51,536 bases of DNA from Prochlorococcus sp. AG-402-P18. GTDB taxonomy: Bacteria > Cyanobacteriota > Cyanobacteriia > PCC-6307 > Cyanobiaceae. The notes beneath the pieces were generated by a model. That model worked only from the letters and a program-made list of their open reading frames with translations. It had not been told where the DNA came from and did no database searches. Where the stretch lies: the NCBI GenBank assembly GCA_003216275.1, contig QCJC01000012.1:1-51536 (forward strand), given 5' to 3'. Positions 1-10,254 of the stretch are shown one piece after another. How positions within the stretch are numbered: position 1 is the first letter of the stretch; each line of letters starts with the position of its first letter. The position numbers and the translations under genes are program-made.

Positions 1-1927
1 CAATTAATTCAGGCAAAGATTCTAAAGTCAATCCAGCATCAGAATCTTTTGAAAATTTATCTATTAACTGATCTGTAATATCAACAAAATCATCAGAATT
101 AACATCTTGATTTAATCTTCGTGATAACTCTAAAAAGGAAAGAATCGAATTATTCGCTTTCTTCCCAGCTGGTTTAGGAATTATCGAATTTTCTTTATTA
201 TAAATTTCTTGTATTTCTCGCCGTCTTTGGGTTTCGCTAATAGCTTTTATCATCGAATCAGTCATTTTGTCAGCATAAAGTAAGGCCAAACCTTCTACAT
301 GCCTAGCTGCTCTTCCTATTGTTTGTACTAAAGATCTTTCAGCTCTTAAAAATCCCTCTTTGTCAGCATCTAGAATCACTACAAGAGATACTTCAGGCAA
401 ATCCAAGCCTTCTCTCAAAAGATTTACCCCAACCAAAACATCATATTCACCAAGTCGTAAATCCTGAATAATTTCAATACGCTCTATTGAATGTATCTCA
501 GAGTGTAGATAGCGAACTCTGATTTTATTGTCAGATAAATAATCAGTAAGATCTTCAGCCATTCTCTTAGTCAGTGTAGTAATAAGTATTCTTTGATCCT
601 TTAAGGCTCTTTTTCTAATTTCAAAAAGTAAATCTTCAACTTGACCTTTGGTAGGGCGCACTTCAACCAATGGATCTAAAACACCAGTTGGTCTAATAAC
701 TTGTTCTACTATATTTCCTTTAGTTATAGACAATTCCCAATCGCCAGGTGTTGCACTTATGAAAACAGTTTGTTTTGCTTTATTCCAAAACTCAATATCT
801 TTTAGGGGTCGATTATCTGCAGCACTTGGCAATCGAAATCCATGGTCTATCAAAACTTTTTTTCTAGATTGATCGCCATTATACATTGCTCTTAATTGAG
901 GACAAGTTACATGACTCTCATCAATTAGTAATAACCAATTGTCTGGAAAATAATCTATTAAGCATTCAGGAGCGGTTCCTGGATCTCTTCCAGATAAATG
1001 ACGAGCATAGTTTTCTACCCCATTACAATATCCAACTTCATTTAACATTTCCAAATCATAAATAGTTCTTTGTTCTAATCTTTGAGCTTCAAGCAATTTA
1101 CCTTCTTGATTAAGAAATTCCAATCTTTCTTTTAATTCTTTTCTAATTGCTTTTACTGCTGAATCTAAGCGATCCTTAGGAGTAACAAAATGCTTTGCTG
1201 GATATATATTTATCGTTTCAAGTTTATTAATTATTTCTCCTGTTGTAGGATCTACATAACTTATACTTTCTATCTCATCTCCAAATAATTCAACTCTAAC
1301 TAACCTATCATCATAGGCAGGTCCTATTTCTATAACATCCCCTCTAACTCTAAATCTACCTCGACTTATTTCTATATCATTCCGTGTATATTGATTAGAT
1401 ACTAATGATCTAAGACATAATCTTAAATCAATATGATCACCTACTTTGAATTTTATAGAAGCCTTTAAATATTCGCTTGGAATCCCTAAGCCATAAATAC
1501 AACTAATTGAAGCAACAACTATCACGTCATTCCTTTCAAATAAAGACCTTGTTGCAGAATGACGCAACATATCAATCTCTTCATTAATTGAAGATGTTTT
1601 TGCTATGTAAGTATCACTAACTGGTACATAAGCTTCTGGTTGGTAATAATCATAATAAGAAATAAAATATTCAACTGCATTATCAGGGAAAAACTCCCTA
1701 AGCTCATTACATAATTGGGCAGCTAGAGTTTTGTTATGCGCTAAAACTAATGAGGGTCTCCCTGTTTGTGCAATTAGGTTGGCTATTGTAAAAGTCTTAC
1801 CCGTTCCAGTAGCACCTAATAATGTTTGATATTTCTCACCTTCATTCACACCCTTGACAAGAGATTTAATAGCTGCAGGTTGATCACCTTTTGGTATATA
1901 AGGAGCATCGAGCTTATATTCAGTCAT
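1..1927 (-). CDS. uvrB: Excinuclease ABC subunit B, C-terminal end cut by window edge
   Basis: This is the damage-recognition helicase subunit of nucleotide excision repair; it is loaded by UvrA and positions UvrC for incision. Translating the minus strand from the ATG at 1925-1927 gives an unbroken frame of 642 codons to the window edge. The N-terminus reads [20 protein letters not shown], followed by the Walker A motif GATGTGKT (about residues 38-45) and the tyrosine-rich beta-hairpin region with [12 protein letters not shown]. The helicase end motif QTIGRAARH is also present. UvrB is usually near 670-680 residues, so only the extreme C-terminus, including the UVR motif that contacts UvrC, lies outside. 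The identification is certain from sequence; nothing is damaged inside the visible part. Confidence 0.97.
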   Translation of the reverse strand, partial: MTEYKLDAPYIPKGDQPAAIKSLVKGVNEGEKYQTLLGATGTGKTFTIANLIAQTGRPSLVLAHNKTLAAQLCNELREFFPDNAVEYFISYYDYYQPEAYVPVSDTYIAKTSSINEEIDMLRHSATRSLFERNDVIVVASISCIYGLGIPSEYLKASIKFKVGDHIDLRLCLRSLVSNQYTRNDIEISRGRFRVRGDVIEIGPAYDDRLVRVELFGDEIESISYVDPTTGEIINKLETINIYPAKHFVTPKDRLDSAVKAIRKELKERLEFLNQEGKLLEAQRLEQRTIYDLEMLNEVGYCNGVENYARHLSGRDPGTAPECLIDYFPDNWLLLIDESHVTCPQLRAMYNGDQSRKKVLIDHGFRLPSAADNRPLKDIEFWNKAKQTVFISATPGDWELSITKGNIVEQVIRPTGVLDPLVEVRPTKGQVEDLLFEIRKRALKDQRILITTLTKRMAEDLTDYLSDNKIRVRYLHSEIHSIERIEIIQDLRLGEYDVLVGVNLLREGLDLPEVSLVVILDADKEGFLRAERSLVQTIGRAARHVEGLALLYADKMTDSMIKAISETQRRREIQEIYNKENSIIPKPAGKKANNSILSFLELSRRLNQDVNSDDFVDITDQLIDKFSKDSDAGLTLESLPELI

Positions 1928-2004
1928 ATGCTATTGATTAATAAGCAAAAACAAATCTATAAATTGCATGTTTTATTCTTTATCTTAGATTCGTTCAAAT
2001 TACC

Positions 2005-2793
2005 TTATGAAGTCCTTTGATTATTTGTGGAAAACATTTGATAAGAATTTAAAGCTTTACGAAGGCTCTTCACAGTGGCAATCATAGCAATTTCATTATT
2101 TAATTTATTTATAGCAGAACCTATACCAACCCCATTAGCCCCCACGGATATTGCCATAGATACAGTTACCTCTGAAAGCCCAGAGGCAGAAATTAATGGC
2201 ACATTCTTATTATTCTCTTTCATAGCAGCGTTAATAGCAAAAGTTGCTGCCAAAGTAGGCGCAGCTTTTTCTATTAAACCTGTAGTACCTGAACTTAGAG
2301 GATGAGCGCTTGTACCTCCCTCTGTCTGAATTAAGTCAACCCCTACATCGACAAGATCCAATGCCAATTGAGCTTGACTATCTAAAGGCAAAACATGAGG
2401 TACTGTCACGGACAAAATAACTTCAGGTAAAAGGCGCCTAGATTCAATAGCAAGTGCAAGTACCTCATCAGCAAAGAAAAACCGGCCCTCTGGATAAAAA
2501 GAGTCATAATTTCCAATCTCAATCATCGATGCTCCCGAACTCACTGCTGCAGGGAAAAGTGATGGTTTAACTGAGCTAACACAAACTGGAATATTTGAAA
2601 CCTGTTTAGCTAACTGCACTAACTCAGGATCACATGCTATGTCTAATAAATCCGCACCGCCTAATCCAGCTGCTTTGGAAACTTGACATACTGATTCTGG
2701 ATTAAAATTATTTAATCCGGAAATTACTTTGAGTAAAGTCCTATTCTGAAAGCTCTTTTGAAGCGCAATTGGCAAAGAATGCAAACGTGTCAT
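2005..2793 (-). CDS. ycf23: Ycf23/DUF561 family protein
   Basis: This 262-residue protein belongs to the DUF561 (Ycf23) family found in cyanobacteria and in algal plastid genomes; its biochemical role is not established. The sequence has the feel of a TIM-barrel enzyme: repeated glycine-rich strand ends such as KAAGLGGADLLDIACD near the N-terminus, a LIQTEGGTS segment in the middle and GANGVGIGSAI near the C-terminus, which resembles a phosphate-binding loop. Length is normal for the family and the ATG start at 2791-2793 gives a natural N-terminus. It is divergent from tilS, with an 85-base gap between them that must hold both promoters, and lies downstream of nothing on its own strand, so it may be monocistronic. 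Family assignment is from memory of conserved segments, not from a search. Confidence 0.85.
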   Translation of the reverse strand: MTRLHSLPIALQKSFQNRTLLKVISGLNNFNPESVCQVSKAAGLGGADLLDIACDPELVQLAKQVSNIPVCVSSVKPSLFPAAVSSGASMIEIGNYDSFYPEGRFFFADEVLALAIESRRLLPEVILSVTVPHVLPLDSQAQLALDLVDVGVDLIQTEGGTSAHPLSSGTTGLIEKAAPTLAATFAINAAMKENNKNVPLISASGLSEVTVSMAISVGANGVGIGSAINKLNNEIAMIATVKSLRKALNSYQMFSTNNQRTS

Positions 2794-2878
2794 AGAAACA
2801 TCAACTATTAATCTGATTGTGACACTGACTCAGCAAAAGAACTAAAAAAAATTAAATACAGCTCTGAAACCAAAGCAA

Positions 2879-3901
2879 ATGTCACAATCTATCCAAAATA
2901 AAAAATCTTGGAGCAAATGGCACGAACGTTTGCATAAAAGGCTAAAGCGAGATAACTCTCTACTGCCATATAAATCCACATTGATAGTAGCTGTATCTGG
3001 AGGCCAGGATTCAATGGCTCTTCTAAAATTAATTATTGATTTACAAAGATTATATGACTGGCAAATTGAAGTTTGGCATGGTAATCACCAATGGCACAAC
3101 CAATCGGGAAAAATCGAAAAAGAACTAAAGTCCTGGTGTCATAATCACCTAATATCATTTCATTCAAGCAAGGCCAATAAAGAAGCAATACCAAATGAGG
3201 AGAAAGCAAGAAATTGGAGATATCAAAACCTAATAATGAAAGCTAAATTATTATCAAATAATCAAAATTTATCTTGTACAAAAATATTGACTGGTCATAC
3301 ATCAACTGACCGAGCTGAGACAATCATTATGAACTTGGCGAGAGGATCGGATCTTATTGGACTAAGTACTCTAAAAGAAATAAGAACGCTCGAAAATGAT
3401 TTAGAGTTAGCTAGACCACTTCTTATCTTTAACAGAGATGAAACTCTCGGAATTTGTAAAGAATTTAATTTGCCAATCTGGATTGATCCTTCTAATGAGA
3501 ATTTGAATTTAACAAGAAATAAAATTAGAAAAGAAATTTTACCAGTTTTAAATTCAATTTATAAAGGAGCAGATTCAAGAATAGCTTACGCAGCAAGTAG
3601 ACTTGAAAGTTATAACGAAGATCAAAAATTTTTTGCAAAAATAGGAATAGAATTTTGCAAAGGAGAGCAAGCAAATTCTCTATCTAGAAAAAAAATAATC
3701 ACCTTCCCTGACTCAATCAGAAAAATAATCCTTTCAAATTGGCTAAAACTTATAGGAATAAAAAAAATAACATCAGCAAGAATCGAAGAAATAAATAACA
3801 AAATATCTCCAAGAAAGCCTCCCGGATTTATACATCTTCATGGAAGCTTTCAAATTAGCTGGAATAAAGAAGATATTTATATTTCAAATAAGACTATCTA
3901 A
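2879..3901 (+). CDS. tilS: tRNA(Ile)-lysidine synthase
   Basis: TilS converts the wobble cytidine of the tRNA-Ile with anticodon CAU to lysidine, so that it reads AUA instead of AUG; this is essential in bacteria that use AUA. The 340-residue product carries the PP-loop ATP-binding motif SGGQDS at residues 40-45, then the typical [19 protein letters not shown] block and the [10 protein letters not shown] segment that follow in TilS. The length matches the compact cyanobacterial form, which has a shorter C-terminal region than the E. coli enzyme. AUA codons are frequent in this AT-rich window, which fits a strong need for the enzyme. It converges with rnj, whose stop is only 14 bases downstream, and no obvious terminator lies between them. 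Confidence 0.95.
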   Translation: MSQSIQNKKSWSKWHERLHKRLKRDNSLLPYKSTLIVAVSGGQDSMALLKLIIDLQRLYDWQIEVWHGNHQWHNQSGKIEKELKSWCHNHLISFHSSKANKEAIPNEEKARNWRYQNLIMKAKLLSNNQNLSCTKILTGHTSTDRAETIIMNLARGSDLIGLSTLKEIRTLENDLELARPLLIFNRDETLGICKEFNLPIWIDPSNENLNLTRNKIRKEILPVLNSIYKGADSRIAYAASRLESYNEDQKFFAKIGIEFCKGEQANSLSRKKIITFPDSIRKIILSNWLKLIGIKKITSARIEEINNKISPRKPPGFIHLHGSFQISWNKEDIYISNKTI

Positions 3902-3915
3902 AAAAATATTAGCTT

Positions 3916-5865
3916 TCAACTGATTGCTGATCTACGTCGTCTTGTTCTACCAGATGGCATTTCCTCAGATTTAGATTCACTAGTTCCTTTTTGTTCAGTC
4001 TGTGCACTTTCTGCTTGATTTGTTGAAGATGGAATAGATGTCTTAGTCGCTGTATCAGCAGTCTTCCTAACTAATTGTTTTGAATCTGGCTGTTGATCAA
4101 GTTGTGGTTTATACGCCCGAGTGCCACCAGGAGCAGGCTGAACCAAGCAAAGGATTAATGGCTCAGCTTGAACTTCCCTTCTCAAGCGGCGTGATAAACC
4201 TGATTCCACTTCTCTCTGCAATCCAATCCAATCAACCTCTACTGACTTACCTCCTGTCTTAAGAACAAGTTGCTTCCAACGATTTTCTAGAACCCAATTA
4301 ATTTCTCTCTCAGTCCAATTAACCATTGTTTTGACATCAACATTGGTAATGACTCCTCTAAGATTAATTCTAGGTGGAGCCACCATTACGCCATCTGTAC
4401 TAATCGGAGTAAGTACAGTAATAACTCCATCATCAGCAAGTTGCTGACGTTCTTTTAAGACTCGATTATCTACAACTCCTGTTCTGGAGGAATCCAATAA
4501 CTCCACTCCTGATTTAACTGGTGAACCTTGAATAAGAGAATCTGGCCTCAATTCGGCAACGTCTCCATTTTCCATAACCAATACATTTTCTGGATGGACG
4601 CCCATTGATACAGCCGTTTTACCATGAAGGACTTGCATTCTGTACTCACCATGGACAGGAATAAAATATTTAGGTCTAGTTAATCCAAGCATCCATTTTT
4701 GATCTTCTTGGCAACCATGGCCTGAGACATGAATACCCTTGTCTTTTCCGTAAATAACTTTTGCACCAAGTTTTATTAATTTATCAATAGTATGCATTAC
4801 AGAAATAGTATTTCCAGGAATAGGACTCGCAGAAAAAATAACAGTATCACTGGTTTTCAGCTGAACATGTTGATGCTCACCTCTTGCAATACGACTCAGA
4901 GCCGCCATTGACTCTCCCTGACTACCAGTCATCAATAAAAACGTCTCTCTATCAGGCAAATCTCTAATTTGTTTAATTGGAAAAAATAAATCATCAGGAA
5001 AACGCATATATCCAAGTTCTCTTGCTTTACCAACCACATTCAGCATTGAACGACCAAGTAAACCAACTTTTCTCCCGTTTTTCATGGCTAACTCCAAAAG
5101 CATCGCGACTCGATGAGTGGAACTAGCAAAAGTTGTTACCATTACTCGTCCCTCAGCAGTAGCGATGTATCTATCGAGATTTGGGAAAACAGAATATTCA
5201 GATGGAGTAAATCCAGTAACTTCAGAGTTAGTTGAATCTGATAAAAGACATAAAACGCCTTTATCGCCGTAATAGGCCATTCTGGCTAAATCTGAAGGCT
5301 GCCCATCAGGCGGAGTATGGTCAAACTTAAAATCACCAGTAAAAAATACAACTCCCACAGGAGTAGTTACTGCAAAGCAATAACTATCGGAAATTGAATG
5401 TGTATTTCGTACAAATTCAACTGAAAAATGCTGTCCAACTTTAATCACTTCCCTAGGACCACATACCTGTATGGTTGTCCTATCAGCGACTCCTGCTTCC
5501 TCCATTTTTCCTCTAAGCATAGACATAGCAAGAGGAGGACCATAAATAATAGGAATATTAAAACTCTTCAAATGATGAGAAATTCCACCAATATGATCTT
5601 CATGACCGTGCGTTACAACCATACCTCTTATTCGACTTTGATTTTCGCGCAAATAAGTAGTATCTGGCATCACAACATTGACACCATGCATCCCATCAGT
5701 GGGGAAAGCTAGGCCAGCATCAAGAATCATGATGTCATCACCATATTCAAAAATGCAGGTATTTTTACCAATTTCCCCAAGGCCGCCTAAGGGGATAATT
5801 CTCAAACAAGGTTCTTTTGATTGATTATTTTTTGAAATTTGAGAATTGATAGAACTTGATGTCAT
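3916..5865 (-). CDS. rnj: Ribonuclease J
   Basis: RNase J is a metallo-beta-lactamase/beta-CASP ribonuclease with endonuclease and 5'-to-3' exonuclease activity, involved in mRNA decay and rRNA maturation. The metal-binding motif HGHEDH is at residues 86-91, preceded by LDAGLAFP. The segment FTGDFKFDH and the beta-CASP region with SGHGCQED and PVHGEYR follow, all hallmarks of the family. At 649 residues it is longer than the Bacillus enzymes; the last 60 or so residues are a Gln/Ser/Thr-rich, probably disordered tail ending in RTRRRRSAIS. Such tails are common in cyanobacterial RNase J. The gene follows asd-dapA on the same strand with a 72-base gap holding an inverted repeat, so it may be partly independent of those two. 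Confidence 0.95.
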   Translation of the reverse strand: MTSSSINSQISKNNQSKEPCLRIIPLGGLGEIGKNTCIFEYGDDIMILDAGLAFPTDGMHGVNVVMPDTTYLRENQSRIRGMVVTHGHEDHIGGISHHLKSFNIPIIYGPPLAMSMLRGKMEEAGVADRTTIQVCGPREVIKVGQHFSVEFVRNTHSISDSYCFAVTTPVGVVFFTGDFKFDHTPPDGQPSDLARMAYYGDKGVLCLLSDSTNSEVTGFTPSEYSVFPNLDRYIATAEGRVMVTTFASSTHRVAMLLELAMKNGRKVGLLGRSMLNVVGKARELGYMRFPDDLFFPIKQIRDLPDRETFLLMTGSQGESMAALSRIARGEHQHVQLKTSDTVIFSASPIPGNTISVMHTIDKLIKLGAKVIYGKDKGIHVSGHGCQEDQKWMLGLTRPKYFIPVHGEYRMQVLHGKTAVSMGVHPENVLVMENGDVAELRPDSLIQGSPVKSGVELLDSSRTGVVDNRVLKERQQLADDGVITVLTPISTDGVMVAPPRINLRGVITNVDVKTMVNWTEREINWVLENRWKQLVLKTGGKSVEVDWIGLQREVESGLSRRLRREVQAEPLILCLVQPAPGGTRAYKPQLDQQPDSKQLVRKTADTATKTSIPSSTNQAESAQTEQKGTSESKSEEMPSGRTRRRRSAIS

Positions 5866-5913
5866 GGAAAATGTATGTGAGAAAACTTGGTTTTACTTAA
5901 ATGAAAGAGAGAT

Positions 5914-5935
5914 TAAATCTTAAAAACGAGATTTA
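5914..5935 (-). terminator. Possible weak hairpin after dapA
   Basis: A 7-bp inverted repeat (TAAATCT, 8-base loop, AGATTTA) begins 3 bases past the dapA stop and lies upstream of rnj. There is no T-run after it on the minus strand and the stem is purely AT-rich except for one pair, so it is only a candidate attenuator or 3'-end stabiliser. Confidence 0.3.
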
Positions 5936-5937
5936 GA

Positions 5938-6846
5938 TCAGATCAGTCTCATTGAAGAAAGTATCTTCGAGAGTTCTTCTTTCATTTCACTGTTTAAAGA
6001 GACTAGAGGACTTCGAGGAGGTCCAACAGACCAACCAATCAATTGAAGTGCAGCTTTAACAGGAATAGGATTTGTGGTTGCAAAAAGGGATTTAAAAAGA
6101 GGTTGTAATTTCTCATGCAAATAAAGTGCATCACTATATTTTCCTTTCAAAAAACTCTCTATAAGTTTCTTTAAATTTGGGCCAACGAGATGACTAGCAA
6201 CACTAACCACACCAACCGCCCCTACAGAGAGCATGGGTAAAAGCAAAGCATCATCTCCGCTATAAATAGCTAAATTTTCTCCACAAAAATTTCTTAATTG
6301 AGTCACTTCTTCTGTTGTTCCACTTGCAGCTTTAAAACTGACTACATTACTGCAATCCATCAGCTTCCCTACAATACTAGGTGATATAGAACAACCTGTC
6401 CGCCCAGGAATGTTATAGAGCATCAAAGGTAATTTTGGAGCGGCATTTGCAATAGACCTAAAATGGGCTTCTAATCCTTCTTGAGGAGGTTTATTGTAAT
6501 AAGGAACTACAACTAGGGCACCATCAGCACCTGAATTAGCTGCTTCTTTTGTTGCATCAATTGCCTCAGAAGTCGAATTACTTCCTGTTCCAGCTAATAC
6601 TTTAGCTCTCGATCCTAATGAATTTCTAATTGTTTCCAGCATTTTTCTTTGTTCATTCCAGGTTAAAGTTGGAGATTCTCCTGTAGTGCCACATACGACA
6701 ATGCCATCAGATCCTTGATCCACTAAATAATTCGCTAATTCTGCAGCTAATCCATAATCTACTCTTCCATTTTTATCAAAAGGTGTAACCATTGCAGTTA
6801 ATAACCTTCCAAAAGGAGCTGGAGATAATAAAGCTGACTGGGTCAT
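5938..6846 (-). CDS. dapA: 4-hydroxy-tetrahydrodipicolinate synthase
   Basis: DapA condenses aspartate semialdehyde with pyruvate, the first step committed to diaminopimelate and lysine. The 302-residue sequence has the expected class I aldolase features: GTTGESPTL near residue 53, the catalytic tyrosine Y144 in LYNIPGRTG, and the Schiff-base lysine K172 in VVSFKAASG. The [14 protein letters not shown] segment is also typical of the family. The start ATG overlaps the asd stop by four bases (ATGA), so the two genes are almost certainly translationally coupled; asd makes the substrate that DapA uses. No truncation or unusual residue is apparent. Confidence 0.97.
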   Translation of the reverse strand: MTQSALLSPAPFGRLLTAMVTPFDKNGRVDYGLAAELANYLVDQGSDGIVVCGTTGESPTLTWNEQRKMLETIRNSLGSRAKVLAGTGSNSTSEAIDATKEAANSGADGALVVVPYYNKPPQEGLEAHFRSIANAAPKLPLMLYNIPGRTGCSISPSIVGKLMDCSNVVSFKAASGTTEEVTQLRNFCGENLAIYSGDDALLLPMLSVGAVGVVSVASHLVGPNLKKLIESFLKGKYSDALYLHEKLQPLFKSLFATTNPIPVKAALQLIGWSVGPPRSPLVSLNSEMKEELSKILSSMRLI

Positions 6847-7877
6847 GATTTTTTTGGTAAAAGCAATTCAGCAATTTGAACGGCGTTGAGTGCTGCACCT
6901 TTCCGAATTTGATCTCCACATAGCCATAGCTCCAGGCAATTTGAGTTACTTATATCGTGCCGAATACGACCTACAGAAATAGCATCCTTTCCAGTTACAT
7001 CTAATGGCATTGGGAAACGATTTTTCCCAACATCCTCAAGTATCTCCACCCCAGGCGCAGATCTCAAAATCTCGTAGGCCTCTTTCACAGGAAAAGATCT
7101 AATAAATTCAATATTTACGGCTTCAGAATGCGCTCTTAAGACTGGCACTCTCACACAAGTAGCTGTCAAAGCAAGCTCAGGCTGGTCAAGAATCTTCCTG
7201 GTTTCATTAACCATTTTCATTTCTTCTTCGCAATAATTATTTGATTGCAAAGGGGAGTTATGCAAAAAAAGATTAAATGCTAAAGAATATGGAAGGACTT
7301 TACTGTTTGGAGTCATTCCGTCTAGAACTACTTGACTTAAGTTCTCTAATTCTTCCATCGCCTTTGCACCAGCTCCACTAGCTGATTGATAAGTAGATAC
7401 AACAATTCGCTTAATTGGAATATGTTTATTCAAAGGAGCTAATACCAATGCTAATAATATCGTCGTGCAATTTGGATTAGCAATTAAACCTTTGTGCTTA
7501 CTTGCATCAGTAGGATTAACCTCAGGAACTATCAAAGGGACATCATTATCCATTCGAAAAGCACTTGAGTTATCAATCATCAATGCACCAGAGGCGTGAA
7601 TGACATCTTTCCATCTACGAGAGATAGAACTCCCAGCTGACGCTAAAACTAAATCAATATTTTTAAAACTTTCTTGAGTTGTTTCTTGCACTTCCAATGC
7701 AGTTCCACAAAAAGTCTGAATCTGGCCTGCCGATCGATGAGAGGCTAATAAAACTAGTTTCTCAATGGGAAAAGATCTCTCATCAAGCAAAGCTAATAAT
7801 TCTTTGCCCACCGCTCCGCTTGATCCAAGGATCGCAACTCTAAGAGGTCTGTCTGGTAGGAGAAATTGTGGGTTCAA
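6843..7877 (-). CDS. asd: Aspartate-semialdehyde dehydrogenase
   Basis: Asd reduces beta-aspartyl phosphate to aspartate semialdehyde with NADPH, the branch point to lysine/diaminopimelate, threonine and methionine. The 344-residue product has the N-terminal nucleotide-binding motif [15 protein letters not shown], the catalytic cysteine C137 in ANPNCTT, and the [10 protein letters not shown] segment of the catalytic domain. The length is typical of the bacterial enzyme. It is the first gene of an asd-dapA pair (4-base overlap) and is divergent from tig; the 151-base gap to tig must contain both promoters. The start ATG gives [17 protein letters not shown], which fits the family. Confidence 0.97.
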   Translation of the reverse strand: MNPQFLLPDRPLRVAILGSSGAVGKELLALLDERSFPIEKLVLLASHRSAGQIQTFCGTALEVQETTQESFKNIDLVLASAGSSISRRWKDVIHASGALMIDNSSAFRMDNDVPLIVPEVNPTDASKHKGLIANPNCTTILLALVLAPLNKHIPIKRIVVSTYQSASGAGAKAMEELENLSQVVLDGMTPNSKVLPYSLAFNLFLHNSPLQSNNYCEEEMKMVNETRKILDQPELALTATCVRVPVLRAHSEAVNIEFIRSFPVKEAYEILRSAPGVEILEDVGKNRFPMPLDVTGKDAISVGRIRHDISNSNCLELWLCGDQIRKGAALNAVQIAELLLPKKS

Positions 7878-8028
7878 ATTTAATTAAGAGAGATTAAAAG
7901 GGTTTAAAAAAAAATTTCTTATTGGAAAAATCAACAAATACTAAATTTTTCGATGCTTTTAGGCCACAATAGCTTTGGAAGTGAATTAACGCTTTCTTAC
8001 GCTAACCAAATTTGAGAATTGCTATTCA

Positions 8029-9447
8029 ATGAGTGCTGCAAAATTAAAAGTAAAAACCAGTTCTGTGCCCAATAGCAGAATTGCCGTAGAGGTAGAAGTC
8101 CCTGCAGATCGATGCAAAAATAGTTATCAAGAAGCTTTAAACAAGCTAAGCAGATCAATCTCAATCCCTGGTTTTCGCAAAGGGAAAGTGCCAAAGGCAG
8201 TAATAATTCAGCAACTTGGAGTCAAAAGGATTCAGGCTTCTGCACTGGAATCACTATTACAAAAAATCTGGACAGAAGCTTTAGATCAAGAAGGTATAGA
8301 ACCACTTTGTGAGCCCGAACTAAAAGATGGCTTTGAGTCCATGTTGGAAAATTTCGACCCTGAAAAAATTCTTACGTTAAAATTAGAAACTGACATAGCT
8401 CCAAATCCAACATTAAAAAAATATTCAGGTTTAACAGCAGAAGTAGAATCGTTAATTTTTGATCCAAAAAAAGTTGATGAACTTATTGAACAATCACGAA
8501 GTCAACTAGCAACTAAGGTTCCAGTTAGTAATCGAGCCGCAAAGAAAGGAGATTTTGCATTAGTTAGCTTTAAAGGCAAGTTCTCTGATGATGGAAGTGA
8601 AATAGAGGGCGGAAGCGCAGATTCAATAGAAATTGAACTGGAAAAAGGTCGAATGATTCCTGGTTTTATTGAAGGTGTTATTGGCATGAACATCAAGGAA
8701 GAAAAATCTTTAACTTGTGAATTTCCTAAGGATTATCATCAAGAAGAAGCCCAAGGAAGAAAAGCTGAATTCCACATCACCTTGGAAGATTTAAAAATCA
8801 AAGAATTGCCTGAACTTGATGATGAATTTGCAAAACAAGCTAGTGACAAAGAGAATTTAGCTGATTTACGTTCAGATCTAGAAAAAAGGCTCAGAGAAGA
8901 TACAGATAAAAAGCAAATTAAAAATCGTCAAGATAGTCTCCTTGAGGCTCTAATCCAAGAACTAGAAGTTGAGCTACCCAAAAGTCTTATTGATCAAGAG
9001 GTTCGATTAATTGTTGAACAAACGGCTCAAAATTTTGCTCAACAAGGAATAGATGTCAAATCCATGTTTACTCAAGAGCTTGTAAAATCTCTAGTGGAAT
9101 CTTCGAAAGGTGAAGCAGAAAAAAAACTTCGGCAAAAATTAGCTTTAAATGCTTTAGCTAAATCTGAAAAAATTGAAGTCTCAGAAAAAGAAATTAGTGA
9201 AAAGCTTAAAGAAGTAGAGGCTGATTTAAAACTTTCAAATGAAAAGAATATTGATACCGATAGACTAAAAGAAGCCATTAGTGATGATTTATTGCAAGAA
9301 AAATTATTTTTCTGGCTTGAAGAGAATAACACTATTATTGAGAAAACCTCGAAAAACAGTAATCCAAAAATTAGCGAGAAAAGTGCAAAAAAGAAAACAA
9401 CAAAAACAAATAAAGAAAAGAAAAGTTCTAAAACCCCCAAATCCTAG
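8029..9447 (+). CDS. tig: Trigger factor, ribosome-associated chaperone
   Basis: Trigger factor binds nascent chains at the ribosomal exit tunnel. The 472-residue protein has the three usual parts: an N-terminal ribosome-binding domain with the signature SIPGFRKGKVPKAVI (about residues 44-58), an FKBP-type peptidyl-prolyl isomerase domain (GDFALVSFKGKF followed by IPGFIEGVIGM), and a helical chaperone domain. The last 35 or so residues are a Lys/Ser/Thr-rich tail ending in KKSSKTPKS, likely disordered. It sits 44 bases upstream of clpP on the same strand; the order tig-clpP-clpX is common in bacteria and couples folding with proteolysis. Confidence 0.97.
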   Translation: MSAAKLKVKTSSVPNSRIAVEVEVPADRCKNSYQEALNKLSRSISIPGFRKGKVPKAVIIQQLGVKRIQASALESLLQKIWTEALDQEGIEPLCEPELKDGFESMLENFDPEKILTLKLETDIAPNPTLKKYSGLTAEVESLIFDPKKVDELIEQSRSQLATKVPVSNRAAKKGDFALVSFKGKFSDDGSEIEGGSADSIEIELEKGRMIPGFIEGVIGMNIKEEKSLTCEFPKDYHQEEAQGRKAEFHITLEDLKIKELPELDDEFAKQASDKENLADLRSDLEKRLREDTDKKQIKNRQDSLLEALIQELEVELPKSLIDQEVRLIVEQTAQNFAQQGIDVKSMFTQELVKSLVESSKGEAEKKLRQKLALNALAKSEKIEVSEKEISEKLKEVEADLKLSNEKNIDTDRLKEAISDDLLQEKLFFWLEENNTIIEKTSKNSNPKISEKSAKKKTTKTNKEKKSSKTPKS

Positions 9448-9491
9448 ATTTCCCACATAGATTAAAATCGTTACTTATTTAAAGTTTCAAG

Positions 9492-10148
9492 GTGTTTGAA
9501 GCAAGAAGAAATCATCCAATAAAAAGTAATTGGAAAAACTCCTGCCTCTTTTCTGGTCCAGGAGTTCTTCCTACGGTAATTGAGCAATCTGGACAAGGTG
9601 AGCGTGCATTTGACATTTACTCACGATTACTTCGTGAAAGAATCATTTTTCTTGGAACTGATGTCAATGATCAAGTTGCAGATGCACTCGTAGCTCAAAT
9701 GCTTTTTTTAGAAGCTGATGATCCAGAAAAAGACATTCAATTGTATATAAATTCACCTGGAGGATCAGTAACTGCTGGACTTGCCATCTACGACACGATG
9801 CAACAAGTCAGTCCTGATGTCATAACAATTTGCTATGGGCTTGCAGCCAGCATGGGGGCGTTTTTACTGTCTGGAGGAAGCAAAGGAAAACGCCTTGCCC
9901 TACCAAATTCAAGGATAATGATTCATCAACCGCTTGGAGGAGCACAAGGTCAAGCCGTAGAAATTGAAATTCAAGCGAAGGAAATTCTTTTCTTAAAAGA
10001 AACTCTGAACGAACTTTTAGCAGAGCATACTGGTCAGAATATTAAGAAGATTTCAGAAGACACGGACCGAGACCACTTCCTTTCTCCTGAAGAAGCGGTT
10101 GAATATGGCCTGATCGATAAAGTAGTTTCAAATCTCAACTCGATATGA
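9492..10148 (+). CDS. clpP: ATP-dependent Clp protease proteolytic subunit
   Basis: This is the serine peptidase that forms the barrel of the ClpXP complex. The catalytic serine is S120 in [14 protein letters not shown] and the histidine H145 in [14 protein letters not shown]; the acid is in the [14 protein letters not shown] region near residue 194. The frame opens with GTG at 9492 and has about 30 residues before the [20 protein letters not shown] core. I recall a similar N-terminal extension in other marine picocyanobacterial ClpP proteins, so the GTG start is plausible, but no ATG is available nearby to test it. It lies directly before clpX and is therefore the likely ClpX partner. Cyanobacteria have several clpP genes. 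Confidence 0.95.
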   Translation: MFEARRNHPIKSNWKNSCLFSGPGVLPTVIEQSGQGERAFDIYSRLLRERIIFLGTDVNDQVADALVAQMLFLEADDPEKDIQLYINSPGGSVTAGLAIYDTMQQVSPDVITICYGLAASMGAFLLSGGSKGKRLALPNSRIMIHQPLGGAQGQAVEIEIQAKEILFLKETLNELLAEHTGQNIKKISEDTDRDHFLSPEEAVEYGLIDKVVSNLNSI

Positions 10149-10254
10149 ATCGTTAAGGAAAGCTGACAAGGCTCTAATCTTCAATGATCCTATTAATTGA
10201 GACTGAATGAAATTAACAGTCGGTCTATTTAACCTTTATTTTTGAAAGAGCTCG

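Noticed and set aside
648-872. Open frame on the plus strand inside uvrB
   Set aside because: It lies antisense to the intact uvrB frame and shows no family likeness; a shadow frame.
9072-9440. 122-codon antisense frame in tig, Phe/Ser-rich
   Set aside because: It is the complement of the Lys/Glu-rich tail of trigger factor, which automatically gives a Phe/Ser-rich open frame.
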